Assembly: GCA_025060275.1 (NCBI GenBank)
Contig: JANXCJ010000027.1
Location: forward strand, 1 to 17,717
Direction: 5' to 3'
DNA from: Bacteroidia bacterium
GTDB taxonomy: Bacteria; Bacteroidota; Bacteroidia; SpSt-205
Length of the DNA stretch: 17,717 nt
Position numbers and translations under genes: made by a program. Shown here piece by piece: positions 1 to 7,866 of this stretch. How positions within the stretch are numbered: position 1 is the first letter of the stretch; every line of letters begins with the position of its first letter. The notes below the pieces were generated by a model. It saw only the letters and a list, made by a program, of their open reading frames with translations, searched no databases and was not told where the DNA came from.

Positions 1-21
1 AGGTAGAAATGCTTTCTAGCT

Positions 22-40
22 CTCTGCAAGGCAGAGTTTT
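22..40 (+). terminator. Short stem-loop followed by TTTT, weak terminator candidate
   Basis: A perfect 6-bp stem (CTCTGC at 22-27, GCAGAG at 31-36) with a 3-nt loop is followed by four T. It could end a + strand transcript arriving from left of the window. The stem and T-run are both short. Nothing else in 1-112 looks like a gene. A 10-bp palindrome lies at 82-91. Confidence 0.25.
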
Positions 41-112
41 GCACACATACCAGGGAGTGTCTTTGCATTTTTACGAATAATGTTGCGCAACTTGTAGTAG
101 AAGTAAGAATAG

Positions 113-1291
113 TTACTTACTTATCGCCTCTATCTCACCCTGAATAATCAGATTCGTAGTAGGCTGCCGAGGATCATTCGTAATGACGGTGACACTTTTA
201 GAGTCTTTACCTGCTCTACCCGTAGAGTCAAAGGTTACCTTGATGACCGTGCTTTCGCCCGGTTTGAGCTCCATTTTATCTGGATTTGCAGCAGTGCAGC
301 CACAACTTGCCTTTACCTTCCGAATGATGAGGGGCTTTTTGCCTACATTCGTTAGGCGAAACTCATGGACTACTTTATCTCCTGCTTTGATTTTGCCATA
401 GTTATACTCCGTGGCATCAAACTGCACACGAGGTGCCTGTGCTAATGCCTCTTCTGTAAGCTCCCCAAAGTACTCTTCTATGTTTGCAGTTATATATACA
501 GGCTTATCTGCCTCTACAGCATCATTTGTCTTGAGCTTGATTATATGATATATAAAGCCATAGTCACCTGCAGCGCCTCCGTCGTATTCTACCGCTAACT
601 GCACAGTATCCTTAGGAGGTAAGATGTAGTTGGAGGCGCTTCCTTTAGGGGTGCGAAAAGTAACCTTTATGTGTTTGGGGACATCTACAACTTCCTTCAA
701 TTCTAACGGCTTATCAGAGTCGTTGTAGATCGTGATAGTTTGGGTGCGCTTTTCATTGGTCTTGACAGTTCCGAAAGATACATGATTGGCGGGGCCAAAT
801 CGTAGATTTCCTACCTTTGCAGGATACCAATCCTCTGGACCTTTGGGACGGGGTATTACTTCTCCTTTGATGGTGAGTACATGAGTTTCTTCTTGGGTAG
901 TATCTTTTTCTGAGCGGATGCGTACGGTGAGAGTTTTACTAAAGCTTCCTGGACGTCCCCATGCGCTATACTGCGCTTCTATAAAGCCCTCCTTATCAGG
1001 AGGTATTGGGTCCCTGCTCCAATTCGGAGAAGTGCAACCACAAGAGGCTTTTACATCCAACACCCGAATGTGAGCCTTGCTTATGTTCTTAAAGGAAAAG
1101 CGTGTAGTGGCTGTCCTGTCCTCTTCCTTGATTTTACCAAAGTCATGTTCTACTTTGGGAAATACTACAAGTCTGGTAGCCTTTTCAGAAGTGGGTTGGG
1201 TTTCTTCCTTCTTAGCTTCTTTTTTCTTCTGACCCCATGCTATGCCCACACCGAGAAGTCCTGTTAGAATGAGTATCCTTTGGCTCCACAT
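113..1291 (-). CDS. Secreted DUF1573-domain protein with two SCGCT repeats
   Basis: This is a 392-aa exported protein. It starts with a signal peptide of about 20 residues (hydrophobic core ILILTGLLGVGIAW, then a Lys/Glu-rich stretch). A first DUF1573 domain (about 45-150) carries SCGCT at 83-87. A middle beta-rich region covers about 160-275. A second DUF1573 domain (about 290-390) carries SCGCT at 329-333. DUF1573 is an Ig/ASPM-like beta-sandwich family abundant in Bacteroidota, of unknown biochemical role and probably envelope-located. I place the start at ATG 1291. A TTG four codons upstream (1303) overlaps the -7 element at 1301-1308 and is unlikely to be in the mRNA. The gene diverges from the methyltransferase at 1333. 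Fold assignment is strong; function is unknown. Confidence 0.9.
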   Translation of the reverse strand: MWSQRILILTGLLGVGIAWGQKKKEAKKEETQPTSEKATRLVVFPKVEHDFGKIKEEDRTATTRFSFKNISKAHIRVLDVKASCGCTSPNWSRDPIPPDKEGFIEAQYSAWGRPGSFSKTLTVRIRSEKDTTQEETHVLTIKGEVIPRPKGPEDWYPAKVGNLRFGPANHVSFGTVKTNEKRTQTITIYNDSDKPLELKEVVDVPKHIKVTFRTPKGSASNYILPPKDTVQLAVEYDGGAAGDYGFIYHIIKLKTNDAVEADKPVYITANIEEYFGELTEEALAQAPRVQFDATEYNYGKIKAGDKVVHEFRLTNVGKKPLIIRKVKASCGCTAANPDKMELKPGESTVIKVTFDSTGRAGKDSKSVTVITNDPRQPTTNLIIQGEIEAISK

Positions 1292-1300
1292 AAGTGCCTG

Positions 1301-1308
1301 CAAAGATA
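1301..1308 (-). promoter_or_regulatory. Bacteroidota -7 promoter element for the DUF1573 gene
   Basis: On the minus strand this reads TATCTTTG, an exact match to TAnnTTTG, and lies 9 nt before the ATG at 1291. No convincing -33 TTG is visible. The predicted 5' leader is only a few nucleotides. Confidence 0.6.
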
Positions 1309-1319
1309 CGAATTACTCA

Positions 1320-1327
1320 TTACTTTG
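1320..1327 (+). promoter_or_regulatory. Weak -7-like element for the DUF268-like methyltransferase
   Basis: TTACTTTG has one mismatch to TAnnTTTG and lies 5 nt before the GTG at 1333. It sits beside the opposing element at 1301-1308, so the divergent pair would share about 40 bp. Confidence 0.3.
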
Positions 1328-1332
1328 CAGCC

Positions 1333-2028
1333 GTGATAGATCGCTTATATCCATTTGCTCGCTCAACTTACCGGTGGCTCTTGGGTTTATGGAGCCGTAC
1401 TCCTAACCTGGTAGGAGACAGAGATATAGAAAATACTTTCGTGATTCAGCATATGCCCTCAGGTCCAGGGAAAGCTTTAGATTTCGGTGCTAATACCAGC
1501 TCTATGTCTCTGATGGCTGCTCGGAAGGGGTTCTCAGTAGTAGCCTTAGACCTGCTGCCCCTTGATTTTCCATGGGTACATCCGAATATTCAGACTTTAC
1601 AAGGGGATATTCTTAAGGTAGAATTTGAAGAAGCCTCCTTTGACCTTGTGATAAATCTCTCTACTGTAGAACATGTAGGTTTAGCAGGACGATATGGCGT
1701 CAAGGCTATGGAGAGTGATGGAGACCTTCTTGCTATGAGGCGGCTCCATAGATGGATGAAAGACCAATCGCGCATGCTTTTGACTATTCCTGTAGGGCAA
1801 GATGCGGTATTCATCCCGATGAATCGGGTCTATGGAGAGAAGCGGCTTCCCAAACTCATAGAAGGTTATCGTGTATTACATGAGGAATTTTGGGCTAAGC
1901 CTGCAAAGGATAATAAATGGAGACAAGTCTCCAAGGAGGAAGCGCTTTCCTTTCCCGCTCGTGCGGGTAGCCGTTCGCCTTTTATGAATATTTATGCTTT
2001 GGGCTGCTTTGTGCTTCAAAAAGCTTAA
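1333..2028 (+). CDS. Class I SAM-dependent methyltransferase, DUF268-like
   Basis: This is a 231-aa protein if it starts at GTG 1333. SAM-binding motif I (LDFGANTS, about 49-56) is followed by a strand ending in an acidic residue (VVALD) and a motif IV-like segment (FDLVINLSTVEHVG, to about 116). The STVEHVGLAGRYG stretch and the later NRVYGEKRLPKL segment recall DUF268 proteins, putative methyltransferases often found in glycan clusters. The acceptor is unknown. An upstream in-frame GTG at 1294 would give 244 aa but lies inside the divergent gene's promoter. It converges on the FkbM-type gene across a 94-bp gap with no clear terminator. With the next two genes it suggests surface-glycan modification, which is inference. 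Confidence 0.75.
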   Translation: MIDRLYPFARSTYRWLLGLWSRTPNLVGDRDIENTFVIQHMPSGPGKALDFGANTSSMSLMAARKGFSVVALDLLPLDFPWVHPNIQTLQGDILKVEFEEASFDLVINLSTVEHVGLAGRYGVKAMESDGDLLAMRRLHRWMKDQSRMLLTIPVGQDAVFIPMNRVYGEKRLPKLIEGYRVLHEEFWAKPAKDNKWRQVSKEEALSFPARAGSRSPFMNIYALGCFVLQKA

Positions 2029-2122
2029 GGGTGAGGCACTGCTGTCTTAAAGAGTGAAAGTCAGAAGAATAAAGCGCTCCACGGTAAAATGGGTAGGCAT
2101 ACTTGACGCAAGCAGGTGGGAC

Positions 2123-3040
2123 TCATCTTCGCTGTGCGATTAGGAGGGTTGCTCCCTGTACGGGACGCTCTTCTACAGCAAAGCCGGCTTCTTGGAGTTT
2201 TTCTCTTACGGAGGGCGCATAGCTCTCCTGTCGAATCATCCACATTTCCGCTCGCCTAAGAGTCTCATGCGAAAGTTGGAGTATAATTTTTTTCTCGCAA
2301 CCTTCACAGGAAACCTTAGCAAGGCATACAGAAGACCATCCTTTCGTTTGGAGTAAGTCCTCTAGGGGATATCCTTCTACTTCAAAGGAGGCGCGGTAAG
2401 GGGGGGGAGGGGGTGAAAAAAGAAGTCTCTGCCTTTTCACTGACCAGGCACCGATTACCCAGCATACTTGTTCTTCTAAGCTGGCTAATTTTACATTCTC
2501 AATTCCCATCTCAGCATGGAAGGGATCGGGTTCTAAAGCTAACACTTCTGCCCCCTGAAGAGCAAAATAAGCAACCGTATCCCCGTTGAAGGCTCCAATA
2601 TCTATTACCCGTTCAATCTGTCTATCAACTCTATAGCATCCCTCTACAAATACCTCATAAAAGCTTGAAACCTCCCAGGGGAAATCTCCTCGGGTAATAA
2701 AATATCTCTGCGGTGCAATTTCCCATCTAAAGCGTCTGCCTTCCTCCACCCCTGCAAATGCCGGGTAGCCCCTTTCCCACAGAAAGAATAAGGCTAAAAG
2801 ATTCGTAGGACTTACGCGGCATAAGCTCTCCTGCTTATCGTTAGGGGTTCTAAGGAGGAAAACGGGGCTTTTCTCCCAAAGTCCCCGCAAGGTATGCCAA
2901 AAAGAAGACATATAAGGCTCAAAACGCCGCCTATGTCTCAAAAGCGCCAAGGAGAATAGTAGTCTGCGAAGCGCATTTTCATTTTTGCCTACCCATTTAC
3001 TGATAAAGAGAGATGGGGCACGTTTTCTCCCTTCAAACAC
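2123..3040 (-). CDS. FkbM-family methyltransferase
   Basis: This is about 305 aa if it starts at GTG 3040. The FkbM domain fills the C-terminal half. Motif I DIGAFNGD (about 147-154) is followed by LALEPDP (about 167-173) and KVSCEGCE (about 242-249), which matches the K-[IV]-D-x-E-G-x-E signature except that Ser replaces the usual Asp. FkbM enzymes O-methylate polyketides, sugars and other small molecules. The N-terminal 100 residues are Arg-rich and unassigned. Other starts are TTG 3058, which overlaps a promoter-like element and sits 1 nt from the opposing gene, and ATG 2911. A G8 tract (2400-2407, + strand) encodes a run of prolines between the two key motifs. The reading frame is intact. 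Confidence 0.8.
   Translation of the reverse strand: MFEGRKRAPSLFISKWVGKNENALRRLLFSLALLRHRRRFEPYMSSFWHTLRGLWEKSPVFLLRTPNDKQESLCRVSPTNLLALFFLWERGYPAFAGVEEGRRFRWEIAPQRYFITRGDFPWEVSSFYEVFVEGCYRVDRQIERVIDIGAFNGDTVAYFALQGAEVLALEPDPFHAEMGIENVKLASLEEQVCWVIGAWSVKRQRLLFSPPPPPYRASFEVEGYPLEDLLQTKGWSSVCLAKVSCEGCEKKIILQLSHETLRRAEMWMIRQESYAPSVREKLQEAGFAVEERPVQGATLLIAQRR
2400..2413. repeat. G8-A-G5 homopolymer tract inside the FkbM-type gene
   Basis: Eight G followed by A and five G on the + strand, read as proline codons in the minus-strand gene. Tracts of this length are prone to slipped-strand length change. The current length keeps the SAM-binding motif and the FkbM signature in one frame. Confidence 0.8.
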
Positions 3041-3055
3041 AGAACTAACTAAAGG

Positions 3056-3063
3056 CAAAATGA
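3056..3063 (-). promoter_or_regulatory. Weak -7-like element for the FkbM-type gene
   Basis: The minus strand reads TCATTTTG, one mismatch to TAnnTTTG, 15 nt before the GTG at 3040. It overlaps the alternative TTG 3058 and the ATG of the opposing deacetylase, which favours the GTG start. Confidence 0.25.
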
Positions 3064-4052
3064 ATAAAATTGGATGGGGTATAATGCATGCTGTATTACG
3101 GTGGCTGGCAAAGCGGCGTATAATGGGCTACTTCTATGAAGGGGAGGCTGTGATTTTAGCGCTTCATCGTGTATGCCACACTCCCTCTTTGTTGGGCCCA
3201 AGTTTTTGTATCAGTCCCACCGAGCTTGTACGGATTTTGAATAACCTCCGCCATGAAGGATTTCTTTTCATCTCCTTGGATAGGCTTATTCAGGCTCTCC
3301 ATGCCCAAATTCCTCTACGGAGAGCTGTAGTGATTACTATTGATGATGGATACGAGGATTTTATTAACGAGGCGTATCTTATTTTTCAGAGATTTGGGGT
3401 GCCCTTTACACTCTACCTTGTAAGTGGATTTGTCAGGGGAGAACTATTTCCCTGGTGGGTGGGGCTGGAAATCTTGATTAGGGAGCGGGAGAGCTTTACC
3501 TTAGAGGGAGAAAGATATATATCCTATACAATTACGCAAAAAAAGAGACTTTTCCTACGCCTATGGAGGCTGTATAAAAAATACCCTCCTCGTAAGGCTT
3601 GCGACCTAATAGAAGTAGCCTTTAGACGGGAAGGCTTGGCTACTGAGAGGTTGTATGAATTGTCCTTAAATGAAGACGCTGTAAAGAGGCTCGCTCAAGA
3701 CCCCCTCTGCACGGTAGGGGCGCATACTTCTTCTCATTTCTGGCTGCCCCTTCTGGATAGGCAAACTCTAATAGCAGAATTGGAAGAAAATAAGACATAC
3801 TTGGAAAGGCTTGTTCATAAAGAGGTGTTGGATTTTGCTTATCCATACGGAGGGAAGCAGGATATCCCGAAAGGCATAGAAAACTTACTAAAAGAAATAG
3901 GATATAGGAGCGCGGTTAGTCTCATGTGGAGCCCTGTATACGGGACTCATCGTAACTTTCTTTTCTATTTGCCCCGTAGGGTGGTATCTCCTTCTCTGTC
4001 AGCTCATGACTTGTGCCGCTCACATTTCACGCGCATCTTTCCTTTTCTGTAA
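3060..4052 (+). CDS. Polysaccharide deacetylase family protein (NodB/CE4-like)
   Basis: This is a 330-aa enzyme. The NodB motif 1 VITIDDGYED carries the catalytic and metal-binding Asp pair at 95-96. Motif 2 GAHTSSHFWLPLL supplies the two metal His residues (222 and 226). A later FAYPYGG motif (about 259-265) is followed by the usual IGYRSAV segment. These proteins remove acetyl groups from N-acetylated sugars in a metal-dependent way. The short pre-motif ALHRVCHTP is common in glycan-cluster and lipid-linked deacetylases of this family. There is no clear signal peptide, so a cytoplasmic or membrane-associated role is possible. The start is ATG 3060. An in-frame TTG at 2985 is less likely. 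It diverges from the FkbM-type gene. The substrate cannot be told from sequence. Confidence 0.88.
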   Translation: MNKIGWGIMHAVLRWLAKRRIMGYFYEGEAVILALHRVCHTPSLLGPSFCISPTELVRILNNLRHEGFLFISLDRLIQALHAQIPLRRAVVITIDDGYEDFINEAYLIFQRFGVPFTLYLVSGFVRGELFPWWVGLEILIRERESFTLEGERYISYTITQKKRLFLRLWRLYKKYPPRKACDLIEVAFRREGLATERLYELSLNEDAVKRLAQDPLCTVGAHTSSHFWLPLLDRQTLIAELEENKTYLERLVHKEVLDFAYPYGGKQDIPKGIENLLKEIGYRSAVSLMWSPVYGTHRNFLFYLPRRVVSPSLSAHDLCRSHFTRIFPFL

Positions 4053-4127
4053 TAGGAGGGCACCTACACAGCTACGATATAGCTATATGCGAAGAATGTA
4101 GGGAAAAGTTAGACAGAGCAAAATCAC

Positions 4128-4135
4128 TATCTTTG
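4128..4135 (+). promoter_or_regulatory. Promoter -7 element for the six-gene operon
   Basis: TATCTTTG exactly matches TAnnTTTG, 21 nt before ATG 4157. At a 16-nt spacing upstream sits TTA (4109-4111), a near match to a -33 TTG. No other strong promoter is visible before the tRNA promoter at 12373, so it may drive all six genes. Confidence 0.6.
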
Positions 4136-4156
4136 CTTTATAGGTGTTACCGCATT

Positions 4157-7100
4157 ATGGTGGAATCTCTGCGTGAGCGGCTGATCCGTTTTCGGACAGC
4201 ATATTATCGGGTGTGGATGATTAGAGGCTTGCTGCTCACAGGCGTGTGGAGTCTTCTGCTCTTAATTTTATTTGCTCTTTCCGAAGGTATTTTTTGGTGG
4301 GATGTACCCGTTCGTCGGATTCTATGGGTAATATGGGTAGGCGGGTCTGCTGCTCTATTAGGCAGGTGGGTTTTATATCCCCTTTTACAGTATGGTCTCA
4401 AGCTGAGGGGCTACTTGTCAGACGAGGAAGCTGCTCGCTGGATAGGGCGTCGCATGCCAGAAATCAAAGACAAACTTCTCAATACGCTCCAACTCAGCCA
4501 GCAGGATGCCGCAGGTAATGCTGCAATAGCCTTAGCTATAGATGAACGCATGCAGCAGTTATCTGTTCTTCCTTGGGAAATCACTCTACCCCACAAAGAA
4601 GTACGCCGTTATAGCATCGCTTTTTTAGGGGTGTTAGGACTTTTAGGGCTTCTATGGGTCATTAGTCCCTCTTTCTTTCGGGCTGGTACTCTACGCTTTC
4701 TTCAACCCAGTCGGAAATTCTCCCGTCCTCTCCCTTATGAAATCTATGTAAAAGGGATTAAGCCATTTTACAGACGGGGGGAGCCATTATCGCTTACCTT
4801 CCTTTTGAAAGGTGAAAAATTACCTACTTCTCTCTATGCAAGTAGTGAGAGTGGTATTCTACCCCTCCGCAAAGAATCAGCAGAAAAGTATAGTCTTTCT
4901 CTTCCTGCTGTCCATCAAAGCTTCATGATCCGCATAGAGACAGAGGGAAGTACAGTTTATACCGTACCTATTCAAGTTCTAAGCCCTCCCGCTCTTCATA
5001 GCCTTTTCTTTGTCTGTCATTATCCCCCCTACACTCGTAAAGGAGTGGATACTTTCCCCCAGCCCTTCCTGAGAGTTTTGCAAGGCTCTCAGGTATCTTT
5101 AGTTTTCTCTGTGAAAAGCGAACGCCCCTATTCCATAAGAGCCGAAGGACTTTCTCTGCAGTCTCCTCAAAAAGACTTGTGGCAAGCTACTCTTAGTACC
5201 CTTACTTCGGCTACATACACGCTTTGTATTCAGGAGACTTTCTTCTCTGACTCTTTTCAGGTGCAGGTAGAGGTGTATCCTGATTACCATCCTTCTGTTC
5301 AGATTTTTACTGAGTGGTTTAATCCGCAAACCCTTGAACAAGGGTTGAGGGTGCGTCTTATGGATGATTTTGGATTCACACGAGCTAATCTTTGGTATCG
5401 TATAGTAGAGGGAGCCAAGCCTGGGCGAGCCTATGAGAACTTCAAGGCTTATCCCTTATCTATTGGACAAGAAGCCCTCCAAGATAGGACTCTCACTGTC
5501 TCCTGGAGTAACTTGGGAGTGCAGATGGGAGACAAAGTGGAATACTACATAGAAGTCTGGGATAATGATGCACTTACAGGACCTAAGTCCAGCCGAAGTA
5601 TCCTATATACCTTAGAGCCTATCAGTGATGCTGCCAAACAGGAAGTTTTTGCTCAGCTTCAGGACTCTTTATTCAAGGCTATTTCAGATATTCGTAGGGA
5701 ACTAGAAAAAATGCTATCTGCTGGGGATGTAGACCAACAAAGAAAGCAGACTGCCACTCTTTCAGAAAAATTCCGCTCCCTGCGAAGTGAATTGCGGGCT
5801 TTGCAGCGTTTAGCCGCAGAGCAGCAGCTTTTCACCCCTGAGCTTCTTGAATATATGCACCAGCTTCAGAAACTCTTAGATGCAATTGACCCACAAAAAG
5901 CAGAGCAGCTCCTCTCGCAATATCTCCAATCCAGAACCGACACAGCTAAGGTAGATAGGCTCATAGAAGAGCTGAATAAGGCTTACCGGGAGTGGCAAGA
6001 GAAACTGCAGCGGTTAGAATCTCTCCTCCCCGATTATCAGAAGGCGCGTCGCTTAGAGCAGCTAATGACGCATATAAGTGAAATAATAGAGCAGCAGGCT
6101 CAGCTACGCAGCTTAGCAGACTCATTGCAGCGACAAACGGCTGCCCAGCAGCTCCAAAGGCAGCTTTTAGAAGAGACTAGGAAGATTCAAGGAGAGTTAG
6201 ACACCTTGCGACGTGAATCTCTCTCAGGCGTTCTACGAGACAGCCTGAGTAGTGCTTCCCAATACTTAAAAGAAGCTGAACATGCCATGCAGGAAGCCCT
6301 TGAGAACATGCAGCAGGCGGGAGATGTTTCCCCACAGAAGTCCCAAGATAAAGCTGTGCAGTCTCTGGAGAAAGCACTATCTGCAATAGACCAGGGGAGC
6401 CAGCAGTCAGGAGCCGAAGAAGAAGCAGAGAGTTATGAGGCACTGCGTCTCCTTCTAAAGGGTATTCTTTCTCTCTCCTTCCGTCAAGAGACCGTGCGTA
6501 AAAAGACTCAGGAAGCTGCTTCATTCCTCTCTAGTGTGCCCACTCTTGTAGAGGAACAGAATACTATCAGACAGGACTATAAGCAAGTGCAAGACTCCTT
6601 ATATGCCCTTGCCCATCGCTCGCCTATCATAGAAGAGTCTATCATGGACCTCCTTAGAGACATGGAGCAGCATTTCAAAGGTCTCTCTTTTCATCAAGCA
6701 GCGATACTTCTACGGCGTCAGCAGTATATCTTACAAGGGCTCAATCGTCTTGCCAATCTCCTCACGGAGATATTAGCGCAGCTGGAAGAGAATCAGCAAA
6801 ATAGACAACAGTGTGGAGGGGCTGCTTGTCAACGTTCCTTCAAAGTGCGCCGAAAAGGAGCTTCGGGGCGTCCCACCCCTTCCCCTCGCCGGGAAGCTCA
6901 TCAGCCTGCTTCTATGCCTCGTTCAAATCCATTACCCTCTTTGCAGCAGCTCCAGCGCCAGCTCAACGAAGCACTGGAACGTGCCATTACCCCAGACCCT
7001 TCCTCAGAGAAGCCGGGTACGCTCTCTCCTGAAGAACGCGCTCGTATCTCTGCCCAGCAAGAACTCATTCGTCTTCGTTTGCAGGAGTGGCTGCGCCAAC

Positions 7101-7426
7101 ACCCCGGGGACGCTGGACAGCTACAAGGTCTTATAGAAGAGATGCAAAAAGCTGAAAAGGAAATACTGGGCGGTGCTCTTACTCAAGAACGCCTGAAGAG
7201 ACAGCAGCAAATTCTCACTCGCCTCTTAGACTACGAAAAATCCCAGCATGAGAAGGAACTAGACCCTGAACGGGAGTCCCGTACCGCTCAGCAGTTTTTC
7301 CAGCGTACCACAGGTATATACCCGAGACCCACCTTCAACTACCCTGCTGCTAAAGGACTACCTCCTCTTTGGCTCTATCACCCTACCTATCAGAATCTCA
7401 TAGAACGCTACTTACAGAAGCCATGA
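4157..7426 (+). CDS. DUF4175 family membrane/coiled-coil protein
   Basis: This is a 1089-aa protein. Two membrane segments lie near the N terminus (about 22-45 and 54-77), and a third at about 152-172. A beta-rich region follows to about 480, then long Gln/Glu/Leu-rich coiled coil (about 490-920). A low-complexity linker near 930 (Arg, Pro, Ser) leads to a conserved-looking tail with LLDYEKSQHEKELDPERES. This layout and length fit DUF4175, a Bacteroidota family with no known biochemical function. Most of the protein is probably periplasmic or exposed. ATG 4157 is chosen because it follows the promoter at 4128-4135. Open frame continues upstream to TTG/ATG codons but would run through that promoter. 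The stop overlaps the next start as ATGA, implying translational coupling. Confidence 0.85.
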   Translation: MVESLRERLIRFRTAYYRVWMIRGLLLTGVWSLLLLILFALSEGIFWWDVPVRRILWVIWVGGSAALLGRWVLYPLLQYGLKLRGYLSDEEAARWIGRRMPEIKDKLLNTLQLSQQDAAGNAAIALAIDERMQQLSVLPWEITLPHKEVRRYSIAFLGVLGLLGLLWVISPSFFRAGTLRFLQPSRKFSRPLPYEIYVKGIKPFYRRGEPLSLTFLLKGEKLPTSLYASSESGILPLRKESAEKYSLSLPAVHQSFMIRIETEGSTVYTVPIQVLSPPALHSLFFVCHYPPYTRKGVDTFPQPFLRVLQGSQVSLVFSVKSERPYSIRAEGLSLQSPQKDLWQATLSTLTSATYTLCIQETFFSDSFQVQVEVYPDYHPSVQIFTEWFNPQTLEQGLRVRLMDDFGFTRANLWYRIVEGAKPGRAYENFKAYPLSIGQEALQDRTLTVSWSNLGVQMGDKVEYYIEVWDNDALTGPKSSRSILYTLEPISDAAKQEVFAQLQDSLFKAISDIRRELEKMLSAGDVDQQRKQTATLSEKFRSLRSELRALQRLAAEQQLFTPELLEYMHQLQKLLDAIDPQKAEQLLSQYLQSRTDTAKVDRLIEELNKAYREWQEKLQRLESLLPDYQKARRLEQLMTHISEIIEQQAQLRSLADSLQRQTAAQQLQRQLLEETRKIQGELDTLRRESLSGVLRDSLSSASQYLKEAEHAMQEALENMQQAGDVSPQKSQDKAVQSLEKALSAIDQGSQQSGAEEEAESYEALRLLLKGILSLSFRQETVRKKTQEAASFLSSVPTLVEEQNTIRQDYKQVQDSLYALAHRSPIIEESIMDLLRDMEQHFKGLSFHQAAILLRRQQYILQGLNRLANLLTEILAQLEENQQNRQQCGGAACQRSFKVRRKGASGRPTPSPRREAHQPASMPRSNPLPSLQQLQRQLNEALERAITPDPSSEKPGTLSPEERARISAQQELIRLRLQEWLRQHPGDAGQLQGLIEEMQKAEKEILGGALTQERLKRQQQILTRLLDYEKSQHEKELDPERESRTAQQFFQRTTGIYPRPTFNYPAAKGLPPLWLYHPTYQNLIERYLQKP

Positions 7427-7866
7427 ATCATTCTTATATCCTACAGGAGCAGTTTTCTCAAGACCTAACTCTCCATAGCCATGTGGATGAACTCCTCCGA
7501 GTGGAGCCGCTTCTCGTTCGATTCGCTCAGCAAATCGGTATGGCAGAAGACCGACTTCCCCTCTTTGTCGTAGCTGTAACAGAGGCGCTTAGTAACGCGA
7601 TAATCCACGGAAATCGCCAAGCCCCCGGAAAGCATGTTCAGCTAAAGCTCTCCTATGAACCCTCTGCTCAAGGAGGAAAAGGGAAGCTCTATGTAAAAGT
7701 ACAGGACGAAGGGGAAGGCTTTGATCCAGAGTCCCTACCGGACCCTACTATAGAAAGCAACCTTCTTAGGGAGTCTGGTAGAGGAATCTTCCTAATGCGG
7801 AACATAGCAGATAGTGTGGAGTTTCTGGATAAGGGGCGGTGCGTAATCCTACAGTTCTTCCTCTGA
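7423..7866 (+). CDS. RsbW-like ATP-binding protein (HATPase_c_2)
   Basis: This is a 147-aa single-domain GHKL ATPase of the anti-sigma-factor/serine kinase type. The N box is EALSNAIIHGN (Glu54, Asn58). The G1 box is DEGEGFDP (Asp95 to Gly99). The G2 box is SGRGIFLMRNIAD (about 118-130). No sensor or dimerisation domain is present, as in RsbW and SpoIIAB. In known systems such proteins bind a sigma factor or phosphorylate an STAS anti-anti-sigma partner. Neither partner is encoded in the window. The ATG overlaps the DUF4175 stop by 4 nt. The stop (7864-7866) overlaps the YbeY frame. A small ATPase between DUF4175 and ybeY is, to my knowledge, a common Bacteroidota arrangement. Its exact partner here is unknown. 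Confidence 0.85.
   Translation: MNHSYILQEQFSQDLTLHSHVDELLRVEPLLVRFAQQIGMAEDRLPLFVVAVTEALSNAIIHGNRQAPGKHVQLKLSYEPSAQGGKGKLYVKVQDEGEGFDPESLPDPTIESNLLRESGRGIFLMRNIADSVEFLDKGRCVILQFFL

Noticed and set aside
82..91. GTTGCGCAAC palindrome
   Set aside because: It is a single copy of 10 bp with no associated signal; such palindromes arise by chance.
6813..7136. 107-codon plus-strand open frame inside the DUF4175 gene
   Set aside because: It lies within the conserved DUF4175 frame and reads as low-complexity, Ser/Leu-rich sequence.
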